From assembly GCA_009103225.1 (NCBI GenBank), contig RHPI01000810.1, forward strand, positions 218,429-282,428: a DNA stretch of 64,000 nucleotides, given 5' to 3'. Positions within the stretch are counted from its first letter, which is position 1. Every line of letters begins with the position of its first letter. The notes below the pieces were generated by a model. That model ran no database searches. It was not told the origin of the DNA and saw only the letters and a list, made by a program, of their open reading frames with translations. Of this stretch, positions 54,063 to 64,000 are shown piece after piece. The stretch is from Chlorokybus atmophyticus. Taxonomy: Eukaryota; Streptophyta; Chlorokybophyceae; Chlorokybales; Chlorokybaceae. The position numbers and the translations under genes were made by a program.

Positions 54063-54529
54063 CACCATGCATGGTCGGTACCCCATGATTGCTGAACCAT
54101 GCATGGTTCGAGGTTGGTCCTCACGTACATGATTCCGATTCGGCATATTATGTAATTACATGGAGTGAAGACTGGGCAGTCGCACCATGCATGGGCCACT
54201 ACTGGCCACTACTGGCGCGACGAATGAAAAAAGAGTAATTTGCAAAATATGGCAACGGAGGATGTGCTCATTGACCCCGTTAGTGCATGCAATCAGACAA
54301 CTCAATGCATTGACAGGGCCAACCAGCACATCCCTCCCATTGCCATAAGATAATCAGAGTAAAATGTTCACCTATATCATACACGTCATAGCTAAGATTG
54401 CACGGACGCTGGGATACAAGACGTAGCCCAGCCTCATCCGACCGTCGATTCAAGCGTATCGAACGGTCGGCATATTCAAATTACATGGAGTGAAGACTTG
54501 ACAGTCGCACCGTGCATGGTGCGACTGTC
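54063..54529. repeat. Left subterminal repeat array of the CACTA element
   Basis: Copies of ACCATGCATGGT or close variants lie at about 54064, 54096, 54184 and 54510. A 52-base block (CGGCATATT ... TTACATGGAGTGAAGAC ... GCATGG) is duplicated at 54141-54192 and 54468-54519. A perfect inverted repeat GACAGTCGCACC/GGTGCGACTGTC occupies 54500-54529 and unites both element motifs. Confidence 0.85.
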
Positions 54530-54673
54530 GAGTCACGTGCATGGGCCAACAATAGGGTTCCTACCTACATGGTCTGCGTAATAGGGTTGCGCTCAGAGAG
54601 GGAGCGGCGGCGCTCTGGTTGGTGGCGGCGGCCTCGTTGGCGGTGTCTTTGCTGGCAGAATCTAGCTGTACCA

Positions 54674-57600
54674 ATGGCCAGTAAAAAGGCTGTCCGCTTC
54701 GCCAAGGACATTAGTACTAAGCTGGGAATCAACTTGCAACCAGCCAGTAAGAGGAACACCTTTCGTAGGAACAACCGCCTTCGCAGCCAACAGAGTTCCC
54801 TACCCTTACCGGAGCAGGCTGATGTCGTCCAGCACCATGTGGTTGATGACCAGCCCATTGAGGCTGTCAACCCTCAGCCCGCCCATGAAGATCCGGCCAT
54901 GCTCGGGCAGCATAGCGACATCAGCCAGCAGCATGAGCAGTAAGTTGACCACGCTGTTGTACCTGGCGTACTGCTCTTCATTGAGTATACATGACAGTAT
55001 GCATGCCACTAACAATAGGAATGCTGTACATAAACAGCCTTCACCATGCTAAGAGACTGTCGATCAACTTAGTGCACTTGCTGCCTTGCTGTGATCTCCA
55101 CTGTCAGCCGATGGTGCCATTGCATGTGGTGTGTCACTGACTGCAAGATTGCTTCAGGCATCCCGTGCTTGGACAGCCGACTGTTAATTTGGCCGGCACC
55201 AGCAATGAAGCGGCAGCTACACTTCACGAAAGGGAACAGTCAGGTGGACAGCCGACTTTCGATGTTGCCAGCACCAGCAGTGCCGCGACAGCTCCACTTC
55301 AACATCAGGCTGATCCACAGCCGACTGTCAACATGCCCAGCTCCAGCAGCGCCGCAACTGCTCCACTTCAGCATCAGTCGGATCGACAGCCGACTGTTGA
55401 CATGCCAATTGAAGACATGTTTGAGCCTCTTGGTAGCGATGATGATGATCCAGAACAGCAAGAAGTGTCCTACACAATTTGCTCTTGCCCAAGGTGCCTT
55501 GGCAAGGTGAGCAATCAACTTGTTGCGCGCACAGTTGTCGTACTGTAGCTGCCCATGTCTGGGAATGCTGCATGCCTGCGACTGTCCGTAGCGCCACCAT
55601 GCGCGTCCGTAGCCCACCATGCGCGCACTTTCAGCATTGCCATCCATGCTACCTACATTGACAGTCGTATGTTGCGATTGGGCAGTGGGTTGAGTTGGAG
55701 ACTTCATTGGCTCACATGCGACTGGACGAGGCAGCGCAAGAAAGTATGCACCCACCGCCAATGCCTTCAGCGCAATGTGATGCACCTCAACCCGGCATTT
55801 CTCGTCAACAACAGTCCTCGAAAACACCCACGCAAAAAATGCTGGACAAGTTCATGTCGTTGCTGACAGACATGGAGGACTCTCATGCACAGCAATCACT
55901 GATCAACAACGTGCTGAAGACTGTTTTTGGTGCCGAAGACTCCATTGTACAGCTGGCCAAGGATCCCGCCTACAACCACAGTCAGCTCCGTAACGATCTC
56001 CATGCCTTGCTCGGCCAGCGCAACCCCTCCGAGCCGGCTGACATCACGGCCGTCGATGCATTGCTGACTTCCATCGGAATGCCAGAGTCACAGAGATATA
56101 CAGCATGCACACGATGCAATTATCTCTTTCCAGATGCCTATCCATCAGGCTACGGTGACTGCGAGGACAGCTGCCAAGACGACAGTCGCCACAAGATTCT
56201 GAAACGCTTGTGGGAACAGCCGTGCGGAGGCGAATGCGGGCGCACGCGCAAGGAGTGTATAGATTTTCTGTACACGCCCATTGGTCCAAGACTCGGTCCG
56301 TGGCTGCAAGTTCCTTCGATCGCATATGACAACCTTGCTGCTTGGCGAGACAAAGACACCTGGTTCAACGTGCCAGCAAACCATCCCCCAGCTCCTCAAT
56401 GGGAAGCTTGGCATGGCAGCAAGTGGAGAGAACTGACTGCTTTTTGGGACTGCACGAAGACCATCCCTCTGCCAAACAAATGCGACTGTGGACGCTACAA
56501 TTATGACATTGACATGTCGCAGCACAGGGATGGTTATCAGAAATGGCATTGCGAGTGCTCCTATGAGAATGAAGAGGCTGCGCAGCAGTGTACTGGAGAC
56601 CCACGCAACATTGGGCTCATGCTGCACAGTGATGGTTTCAGCTGCGCATCCACTACAAAGCGGAGCACCCTTGTCATCAACGTCGTTGTGCTCAATGGAG
56701 GCAAGCGCGTCAGCTCACAGGCGTCTTCCATCATGCCAGTAGTATTTGTCCCAGTTGACGAGCTACTCGACGCGGACAAGGACTGTCTGAACCCGTTCAT
56801 GAAGCCCATGGTGGATGAGTTGGAGGATTTGTACGCCATGGGCTTCCCCACGCACTACGGTTTGGACTCCAGCCAGGTGGACATCAAGCTCCCTCATCGA
56901 TTGGCTGGTACGCTCGCATGCATCTGTTTAGCAGTGCCACGCGCACGCAGCTGTTCTTGCGACTGTCATATGTATGGAATGCATTGCTGTGCTTGTTTAA
57001 GCTCAGGACTGTCTTTGCGCTGTCAACTGCGACTGTCAATCTTATGCACTCCACTGCTATGCTTGTATGAGTTCGCTTGAGCAAGGCTGTCCATGCGACT
57101 GTCCATTCCAGGTCCCATGTCCGACAGTCCAAATCGACAGTCGCGGCTGTGTCCCGTGCATAGTCGCGTACGCGCGCTGCTGCGCACGAAGCAATGAGTC
57201 CTGATGCCTCCAATGGTTTGCAGGTGATAAGATTTTCCTGAGAGCCATGGTCATGAACATTGCCGGTGACAATCCAGCCCAAAGCGAGATGGGGCAATTC
57301 AAGAATGGCGGCTTATGCGGTTGCAGGGCTTGTTGCCTGCTGGCAACTCATATCCGGCACTCTACTGTCACCAAAAAAGTCACTCAAGATCCCAGCACTG
57401 GCAACGATGTTGTTGAAGAAACTCGGAGCAACAGGACCGACTTCCACTATGCTAGCAGCCGCTACCACAGTCGCCATCCATTTGCCAAAAGAACTGCAGA
57501 GGCCACATACCAGCTGGCCGATGAAGTTGAAAGCACTGAAGATCCCAATCGCAAGAAAGAAAAGGCCAAGAAGTATGGCGTCAACGGGCTGTCGCTTTTG

Positions 57601-58824
57601 TGGAGGCTTTGGCGGATGTACAAGTTTGACCCATGTCAGGACATGGTCTTTGATACCATGCACACGCTAGCCGAAGGACTGGCCAAGAGCTTGACAGCCT
57701 GCACTCTGATGGATGGTGGGGACGAGCAGGTCAGCAAGGCTGACATCGACAGTCGGCTGTCCGTGATGAGAAATGCAAGACCAAGAGAGGTGAAGAATGG
57801 TAATCGCTGGCCACACGGCCTCAGCAGTCGCCTTGGATGGTGGAAGGCGCAGGAGCACCAGTTCTTCGTGCAATTTGGTGTGCCCTATGTTTTTCACAAG
57901 CTGCTCAGCGAAGAAAGGAGAGATCTCGTCATGTGTCTCCACATGATCTTCCGCTTATTCTTTGACATCTCACGGCGCTTTGGTTGGGATTCAGACCGCC
58001 TGGAGCTCGCGGATGCATTGCTCAGGTACTGGAAGGTCAACAGCGAGATCTGCTTTGGCACCAATAAAAAGATTTTGGAGCACATTGCGGGAACTTGCCA
58101 CCTGCTTGACAACATCCGTAGACACGGCAGCCATGACGTGTTCTGGTGCTACGCCGCTGAGCGCGCTGTGAAGCTGTATGTCAACACCCCGTCCAACTGC
58201 AAGGATTACGAGATCAGCTTTATGAAACGTTCTGTCAGGAGATGGTTTGTGCGACTATTTGGCGTCATGCGTGACGATCAGCGTTCAGGCCTGCTGCTCT
58301 GCCATAGAGTTGGCAACATACTGTCTACAATCTGCAAAACAGAATTCAACGGGTCCACCTGGTATGAGGTCGCCACAATCAAGCACGCAGAGGATATTTG
58401 GGCGCTTGTGGAAGCATACCCCACCCTGGCACACTCCAGGCGCATCAAAGAACAAGGCATAGTGATTGGGCGAGGCAACACTCATTATGTCGCGAGCGAC
58501 GGCTTGTTCGAGAGCATCTGTGCACAAGAGAACATTGCCATTGGCACCCCGACACGGCGGACAGTGCGCGACTACAAAGCCTATATGAGGGACCCTTCAC
58601 CCCCAATCTTTGCTCAACAACAACAACGACCATGCCAAAGGTCTTGCAACGCTTGTGTACGCCGCCAACCCACAGACAGCCGTCAATTCCCAGGCGAGTT
58701 CAACCCTAATTTATCGACAGCCGCGTCGCTTTTTTGGCGAGTTGCATTGTTGCGCTACTTGTGCAGCTTGTGTGGCTTGTGCGAACTCACAACGCTTGTG
58801 CGGCTTGTGCGGTTGTTTATGTAA
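54674..58824 (+). CDS. CACTA/EnSpm (tnp2-family) transposase
   Basis: Exons 54674-54939, 55158-55506, 55686-56907 and 57224 to about 58650-58824 join in phase to more than 1,100 residues. Exon 1 starts MASKKAVRFAKDISTKLG. Exon 2 has tandem QPTVN/D-M-P-S-S-S-S-A-A-T repeats. Exon 3 carries a zinc-type ACTRCNYLFP, then the Cys motif PCGGECGRTRK, NIGLMLHSDGFS (first catalytic Asp candidate) and PFMKPMVDELEDLYAMGF. Exon 4 continues NIAGDNPAQSEMGQF (second Asp candidate), GGLCGCRACC, FDPCQDMVFDTMHTLAEGL and FWCYAAERAVKLYVN. This order matches tnp2/EnSpm transposases of fungi, algae and plants. No stop or frameshift breaks the main exons, so it may be intact. The true 3' end is unsure: exon 4 may splice into downstream blocks instead of ending at 58824. 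Confidence 0.85.
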
Positions 58825-59068
58825 GGCACTGGTCCGACAGTCCCTGTTGACAGTCGACAGCTTGGGTTGCTCACTTGCTGTGGTGCCAGGACACTTGCAC
58901 TTCTGCTGTGCTGTTTGCCAGTTGATTTCAGCTGTTGAAAGGTGAGCAGGTTGCTTGCAAGCTTGGATGCTTGCTTGCTTGCATGACAGTCTCTGTTGAC
59001 AGTCGACAGCTTGGGTTGCCCCAAGTGTGAAGTCAAACTGTTTGCTCTAAGTTCAGTTGTTTGTTCAG

Positions 59069-60660
59069 GCAGTCCAACTGACACCATGACCACTGGGGAG
59101 GCAAGACAAATGCCCGCTGCAGCTGATTGCTTCAGAGCAAAGGGGAACCACTTGCTGGGCCAAGTGACGGGCTCGCAGTTCCTGATGAAACCAGAGTTCA
59201 AGCATATGCGCACAACGCATATCAACAACCTGGCGAAGCTGAAAAAAGAGATGCTGAGCAAGTGGCCACCACCTCAAGGCATGAAAGGCACAGACTTCAA
59301 GCAGAACGCCCAGCACCGGCAGGAGCTGGACGATGTCTGCGAGACTGTATTGCAGGTGTCAGAGCCACTGGTCTTTGACACAGACCACACCCTGAAATGG
59401 ACCAAAGGCAAGCTGCTAGTAGAGTTGAGCTGTGTTGAAGCAAGCCTTCCAAGCAGCATGGCACCTTCTCCTCGGTTTTATTGTGTCTCCTTNNNNNNNN
59501 NNNNNNNNNNNNNNNNNNNNNNNNNNNNNNNNNNNNNNNNNNNNNNNNNNNNNNNNNNNNNNNNNNNNNNNNNNNNNNNNNNNNNNNNNNNNNNNNNNNN
59601 NNNNNNNNNNNNNNNNNNNNNNNNNNNNNNNNNNNNNNNNNNNNNNNNNNNNNNNNNNNNNNNNNNNNNNNNNNNNNNNNNNNNNNNNNNNNNNNNNNNN
59701 NNNNNNNNNNNNNNNNNNNNNNNNNNNNNNNNNNNNNNNNNNNNNNNNNNNNNNNNNNNNNNNNNNNNNNNNNNNNNNNNNNNNNNNNNNNNNNNNNNNN
59801 NNNNNNNNNNNNNNNNNNNNNNNNNNNNNNNNNNNNNNNNNNNNNNNNNNNNNNNNNNNNNNNNNNNNNNNNNNACACACACACACACACACACACACAC
59901 CATGCTTGTATGGCGTTACGTTATCCCGCGCGCTCGTGGTCCTCACAGTCACTTGACAGTCGCAGGCTGTCCCATATGGACAGTCGCCAATGCACTCTAT
60001 TGACGGATGTATGACATGTGCAGGCTGCTGGAGCCATCTCCGACTGTGAAGATCAAGCAGTTGCAATGGACTTGGATTATGCAGCTGCAATTGTTTGCGA
60101 CACCAAACCAAACGCCCCCACTAGAGAGCAGGCGATGGACGTGTACGAGTACTACCAGCACATTGAGCACGCGGTATTCACCAGTCGTCACCAGCTGCCA
60201 TTCAAGGATCCTGAGCGAATGGAGTCTTATCCAGACGAGAGGATCTTGCGAGCAGTTGTCAGCTTTGCAGCAAAGAAAAAGTGGTTGGTGGCCAACGATG
60301 AGGTTGAAGGAGGGTGCGAGTGGCGATATGAATCTCGCAAACTACCAGGTATGCATATTGAACTGCAAGTCATTGACAGTCCTTGGGTAGTTGTCGAGGC
60401 GACTACACATTGCAGGGCTGTTGAGCNGAGAGGATCTTGCGAGCAGTTTGTCAGCTTTGCAGCAAAGAAAAAGTGGTTGGTGGCCAACGATGAGGTTGAA
60501 GGAGGGTGCGAGTGGCGATATGAATCTCGCAAACTACCAGGTATGCATATTGAACTGCAAGTCATTGACAGTCCTTAGGTAGTTGTCGAGGCGACTACAC
60601 ATTGCAGGGCTGTTGAGCGAGGGAAGGAAGAAAAAGCCATGGCAACCCAAGAAGCAGTGG
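59069..60660 (+). CDS. Second coding region of the CACTA element, unrecognised, interrupted by a gap
   Basis: A likely exon begins after an acceptor at 59068 and reads MTTGEARQMPAAADCFRAKG, KPEFKHMRTTHINNLAKL, KKEMLSKWPPPQGMKG and RQELDDVCETVLQ. After the N gap, a further exon (from about 60034) reads MDLDYAAAIVCDTKPNAPT, ERMESYPDERILRAVVSFAA and KKKWLVANDEVEGGCEWRYE, followed by a short intron and a Lys/Glu-rich end. I do not recognise the family. It may be the C-terminus of the transposase or a separate TNPA-like accessory protein. The gap and the 190-base duplicated segment prevent a full model. Confidence 0.45.
59493..59874. other. Assembly gap (382 N) in the CACTA element
   Basis: The right edge is an AC dinucleotide run (59875-59900), so the gap probably hides a longer microsatellite. 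It interrupts the second coding region of the transposon. Confidence 0.95.
60237..60618. repeat. 190-base segment present twice, joined by a single N
   Basis: 60237-60426 and 60428-60618 are nearly identical; the differences seen are one extra T in the second copy (GCAGTTTGTC against GCAGTTGTC) and one G/A change (CCTTGGG against CCTTAGG). The single N at 60427 marks the junction. The unit spans part of an exon, an intron and the start of the next exon. An assembly overlap that was not merged is the simplest reading. Confidence 0.92.
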
Positions 60661-61079
60661 ATGCGACAGCCCTCGTCATCCTAGTAGGGTGGTTTACTGT
60701 GCTACAGTTGCATGTGTGTGTCAACACTGTATGTCTTGTGTAAGCACAGGTAGACTTACAGTTGTTTTGCAGACATTTGATGCACGAGTTGGCTGCAGGG
60801 GCTGTCCACAGAGGCTGTCAAACAAGGGTGTCCCTGGCTCCTGAGGCTGTCGTTGGCTCCTGAGGCTGGGAGTCAGCACACAATGTGGAAAGATGGGAGT
60901 GGCTTCACATGGGGTCCAGCTGCCCAGGCGAACGTGCAACACAACAAAGCTGTTGTCAGCTGCGACTGTCAACAGCAGCGTGCAGTGCATGTAGGAGACT
61001 GTAGGTATAGTACATGACGCTAGCTTAATACTGATGATCATGATCAGACTGTCCTTTGACAGTCCATTCCAGCATTTTT

Positions 61080-61710
61080 GTGAATTGTATGCGTGGCGGA
61101 TTGTCTGCACCAGGCATGGTGCATGAAACAGCACGCACACCATGCATGGCTTCCATGCATGTGACATTATGACAGACCATGATTGGTGCACCAAATCAAG
61201 GTAGACCAGACCATGTATGGTGCGGTGCCTGGCAGGACCATACGTGGTGCCGCTTGTGGACCATGTATGCGCAACACCTTGTCGGTAGCCGTGGACCATT
61301 CATGGTGCGACTGTCGACCAGACTGGCACCATATGTGGTCCACTGTGCAAGGAGGGCAGCGCACCATGATTGGTCCAGGCAATCTCAGTAACAAACATGA
61401 CTTGCGGTCCGTATCCATGGACCATGTATGGTGCGACTGTTAGTCACCGGACATGAAGCAAGCAACAAACCATGGATGGTCCACTGTTCCAGGGGGCATC
61501 GCACCATGCATGGTCCATAAATCTCATGCATACTGCCACCTGGCCAGGCCATGCCTGGTGCGTCCCAAGGGACAATGGTACCATTCACGTGAAATTCGGA
61601 CCATGCATGGTCCGACTGTCCATGAAAGCCGGACCATACATGGTCCGTCAATTTCACTTAGCAGGGGAAAACCCTGGTCCGGCGTCACGGACCATTCATG
61701 GTCCTTGAAC
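61080..61710. repeat. Right subterminal array of ACCATNNATGGT palindromes
   Basis: About fifteen imperfect palindromes of the form (G/C)ACCAT-NN-ATGGT(G/C)C lie at roughly 20-70-base spacing, several followed by GCGACTGTC or CCGACTGTC (near 61296, 61420 and 61600). The central bases vary (GC, TA, TT, GA, AC), while the arms are conserved. This matches the left array and marks the end region of the transposon. Confidence 0.88.
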
Positions 61711-61739
61711 GTCAATCCGTGTGTTGAGCTCACCAAACA

Positions 61740-62790
61740 AGAACGCTTTCTCTGCACTCAACCCTACTCTGTGGGGGAGGCGAAGCGTTTTGCAGGTGAT
61801 GTACGAAGGCACCTTCTCGCTGGTGAACGTTTGACAAACTTGAACCCGCTAGGCAGCAGCACCTTATACTTGATGTAGAGAAGCGGTTGAAAGATGTTGA
61901 ACTAGGGGCAACCCCATTGGAGTTGCGTGCAGACCCTGCTCAAGTTGTGCATGTTGATGTCAATGAGCAAGGGGAGAAAACTACACATTAACAACCTGCA
62001 CCAGCAGCTACTCGCACCACTTCAGAGGGAGCTCAACAGAGCCAACCTTTTGTGTTGCAACCCACTGAGACCATAGATGAATTCATCCGGAAATTATTGT
62101 GCGTCTTTTACGCTGCTTTCGATGGCCCGCGTTGCGCATTCCAATCTTTAGCACAGTACTGTCGCCATCAGGAAGCGTTGGCGTGAGGCGTTACTTCTAG
62201 ATTGGAGAATGCAAAGTCATTGATCTCTCATCTGTCTAAGCAAGTGACGGCATTGCGCTTTGCACCCGCCACAAGCAATATGTCTGCCAGTGCCAAGATG
62301 GCACTGGTCAAGCCATCCAAGTTTGATCCCACTGACAGGAAGACTACTGTTAAAGAGTGGATCGTGTCTATCAACAATTGGTTGGCCTTAGCCAATGACA
62401 TGTCAGAGTAGGACAAGTTCAACATTGTTCTCAATTGGCACCAGCTGGGGTGCAGATGCAATATGAGAAGGGCAAGTTTGCCAATACCATGCAAGCACAG
62501 CTGGGCTACATGCGCATTCACTATCAGAGTGTTGCGCCTTGGGTGGAAGCAGATGAGAAGTTGGCCAAACTTCGCATGAGCAACAAAAGTGCTGATGTGT
62601 ACGCGCGCGAGTGGCGCCTGTTGGTTGATAAAGTCAACCAATGACCACTTCTGTACGATGCGGCTGCACCGATGCGCTCCTTTCGCAGTGGATTACGCAA
62701 GGATCTCGTCACCAGCTTGCAGCTGAGAGGGGACAACACTGTGTGGGGGCCTGGGGATCTGGATGAGTACATCAAGGCTGTGTAACGGTG
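61740..62790 (+). pseudogene. Broken retroelement gag
   Basis: Translated pieces in shifting frames show an upstream linker (DVEKRLKDVELGATPLELRA), then SASAKMALVKPSKFDPTDRK with TVKEWIVSINNWLALAND, and after a stop (TAG near 62409) and frame change QAQLGYMRIHYQSVAPWVEA with LAKLRMSNKSADVYAREWRL. An in-frame TGA (62642) precedes PMRSFRSGLRKDLVTSLQL and WGPGDLDEYIKAV. The pattern (a KFxG-like entry, a trailing hydrophobic helix, R-L-L-x-x-V) is that of a Retrotrans_gag domain. At least two stops and one frameshift show it is dead. No protease or polymerase follows; an LTR-like sequence cuts in after about 62800. Confidence 0.7.
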
Positions 62791-62908
62791 TGCTACCTCC
62801 ATAGAGGTTCCCCGCCCTTATTTAGGATTAAATAAGGGTCTCAACGGGATTATACAGCCTATTAAGCCATATTAGGGCCGTTAACTTATGTTAAAGCCCT
62901 AATGTAGT

Positions 62909-63117
62909 GTTACTTATCTGTAACACTGATATCGACATGAGACATGAGTCTCATGTCGATATCAGCCGCATGGCGGTGCTGCTAACGCAGCGACCGCCAT
63001 AGCCAGGGCATCTTCTGCTTCGGCAGTTCCCCCTGGCGGCGGCGGCGTGGGCGTGGAGGCTGGTGGTGGTGTTGGGGTAGGGGATTAAAGGGAGGAGGGA
63101 GGCACCCCTCTCTTACA
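62909..63117 (+). repeat. LTR-like end B with a perfect 17-bp-arm palindrome
   Basis: The right boundary ACA at 63117 stands one base before a primer-binding-like site; the left boundary is proposed at TGTTAC (62909), giving TG...CA ends, but is unproven. Inside, TGATATCGACATGAGAC and its exact complement flank ATGA (62927-62964). The 3' part shares GTTGGGGTAG(A/G)GGATTAAAGG with end A at 53.6 kb. Confidence 0.6.
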
Positions 63118-63118
63118 T

Positions 63119-63130
63119 TGGTATCGGAGC
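63119..63130 (+). other. Primer-binding-site-like sequence of LTR retroelement B
   Basis: TGGTATCGGAGC, identical to the site at 53662 and one base from the plant tRNA-iMet-complementary site. It places the start of the internal region of an element that continues past the right edge. Confidence 0.65.
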
Positions 63131-63950
63131 GCGGGCGGCGAGGGGCTTGTGGGAGGGGCGGCGGCAGGCGGCAGCGAGTGCGGCGGCTGGCGGCAGCTAG
63201 CGCTACCCATTAGGGTGGGTAGTAGTAGTTGTTAGCTAGTTGTTGTTGTTGTTGTTGTTATAGTAGTTATAATTGCTGCTGGTGCTTAGCCTAGTTTTGC
63301 TTGCCTTGCCCTGCCCTGCCTAGCCAGGTTGGTTAGCTTGCGTGAAGGGGAGGCGGCCACTTAGGCAGCCCCCCCTAAGCATTGCATGCCCAGCACATCA
63401 CTTGTAATCACATTATTGTGATAACAAACTGTGCTTGTGCTTGTGTTGTGACTTGCCACCACGTGGATTCGTGGTGGTGTAAAGGCTGTGCAATAGTTTT
63501 CACAAAACCAACCCTTGTGAGGCAGTCCGGTGGCAACATCGGCTGCCGTTACCGCCAGTTAGTGCGGTGAGGCTGCCAGAGTCACTCTTTGCGGCCGATA
63601 TCAAACTCACAACTCACAGCTCGTTGATATCAGCCTGTAGGGTTGATTCAATGAGATTTTGGCACCCTATGTGTCAATTACAATTATGGGTTGAGCTGAG
63701 TTGTACAAAATGCAAACTTTGACAAGTTGTGACTTGTGAACCGCCGCGTGGATTTGCGTGCGGTTTGTTTCAACTTGAGTGTCTAGTTGAAAGGTGTGTG
63801 GAGAGCTCTTGTTTGAGCTGAATACTCCACGTTAAGCACTTGAAACTTGACGAGACAAAATCTATGGATTTTAACACTTTTGCAGTGCACAACTTGGGTG
63901 TTTTGTGCACTTGCACAATTCTACTATTGACGGCTTGTATTCTTGGGCAG
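63131..63950 (+). other. 5' leader of retroelement B
   Basis: Non-coding leader between the primer-binding site and a gag-like start. It contains a GTT run (about 63238-63260), GGTTAG/CCTTGC pyrimidine-purine blocks and two GATATCA palindrome halves (near 63597 and 63634). No open frame is convincing. Confidence 0.45.
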
Positions 63951-64000
63951 ATGTCTGACCAAGGAGGGGATAATGTGGAGAAGTCCACATCATATGAGCC
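63951..64000 (+). CDS. Probable gag start of retroelement B, cut by the window edge
   Basis: The first ATG after the leader opens a frame, MSDQGGDNVEKSTSYE, that is still open at the edge. Position after an LTR end and primer-binding site suggests gag; sixteen residues are too few to show a domain. Confidence 0.4.
   Translation, partial: MSDQGGDNVEKSTSYE

Larger units (their letters stand above)
54063..61700. mobile_element. CACTA/EnSpm-type DNA transposon, about 7.6 kb, with an internal gap
   Basis: A tnp2-family transposase gene is framed by subterminal arrays of short palindromes (left 54063-54529, right about 61080-61710), the layout of CACTA elements, whose transposition proteins bind such repeats. 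A CACTACTGGC doublet stands at 54196-54217, but I found no matching inverted terminus at the right end and no target-site duplication, so exact ends are open. A second coding region (about 59070-60660) lies downstream of the transposase. The element contains an N gap and a suspicious duplicated segment. It lies between retroelement pieces, implying nested insertion. Confidence 0.75.

Noticed and set aside
54196-54217. CACTACTGGC doublet as the true CACTA left terminus
   Set aside because: No complementary GTAGTG-type right terminus or 3-base target duplication is visible, and palindromic subterminal repeats lie to its left.

Overview
The window is nuclear DNA of an intron-rich eukaryote. Nearly every gene is split into many short exons (17 in the primase gene, 20 in the Tubby gene, 18 in the cyclic-nucleotide-dependent kinase gene). 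There are no operons, tRNA operons or bacterial signals. A lipid-A-disaccharide synthase whose sequence looks cyanobacterial and carries an N-terminal extension, a transit-peptide-like flavoprotein oxidase and a TBL-type PC-esterase point to a photosynthetic eukaryote, most likely a green alga. Tubby and a cGMP-type kinase would suit a flagellated cell. The taxonomic call is inference.

Layout, left to right: RPN6 proteasome subunit (-, cut by the left edge); LpxB (+); class-3/sn1-DAG-type lipase (-); DNA primase small subunit (+); YebC/TACO1-type translation activator (+); PC-esterase/TBL-like membrane acyltransferase or esterase (-, with a 685-base gap in an intron); Tubby-like protein (+); plastid-type FAD amine oxidase/desaturase-like protein (+); N-myristoylatable cyclic-nucleotide-dependent protein kinase (+); MMS22L-like fork-repair protein (-); GPI8/PIG-K transamidase (+); CDT2/DTL WD40 protein with a C-terminal PIP box (-). 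Neighbours alternate in strand, giving divergent and convergent pairs with 0.5-3 kb spacers that hold simple repeats, hairpins and local duplications.

From about 50.9 kb to the right edge the window is gene-poor and repeat-rich. An LTR end with a tRNA-iMet-type primer-binding site is followed by a CACTA/EnSpm-type DNA transposon (about 54.06-61.7 kb). This carries a tnp2-family transposase, subterminal palindromes built on ACCATGCATGGT, and a GACTGTC/GACAGTC motif that recurs in introns and even in coding exons. To its right lies a broken retroelement gag, then a second LTR end with primer-binding site, leader and the first codons of a gag-like frame at the window edge. The layout suggests a CACTA element nested in an older LTR retroelement, which was then cut by a younger one.

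Two genome-wide features stand out. Six of the 90 introns I could phase-check use GC-AG rather than GT-AG ends, far above the usual rate of about 1%. Several introns contain long alternating purine-pyrimidine tracts (TG/CG/CA), and one of these flanks an assembly gap. Three genes (primase, MMS22L, CDT2) serve DNA replication and fork maintenance, but nothing shows that they form a functional cluster.
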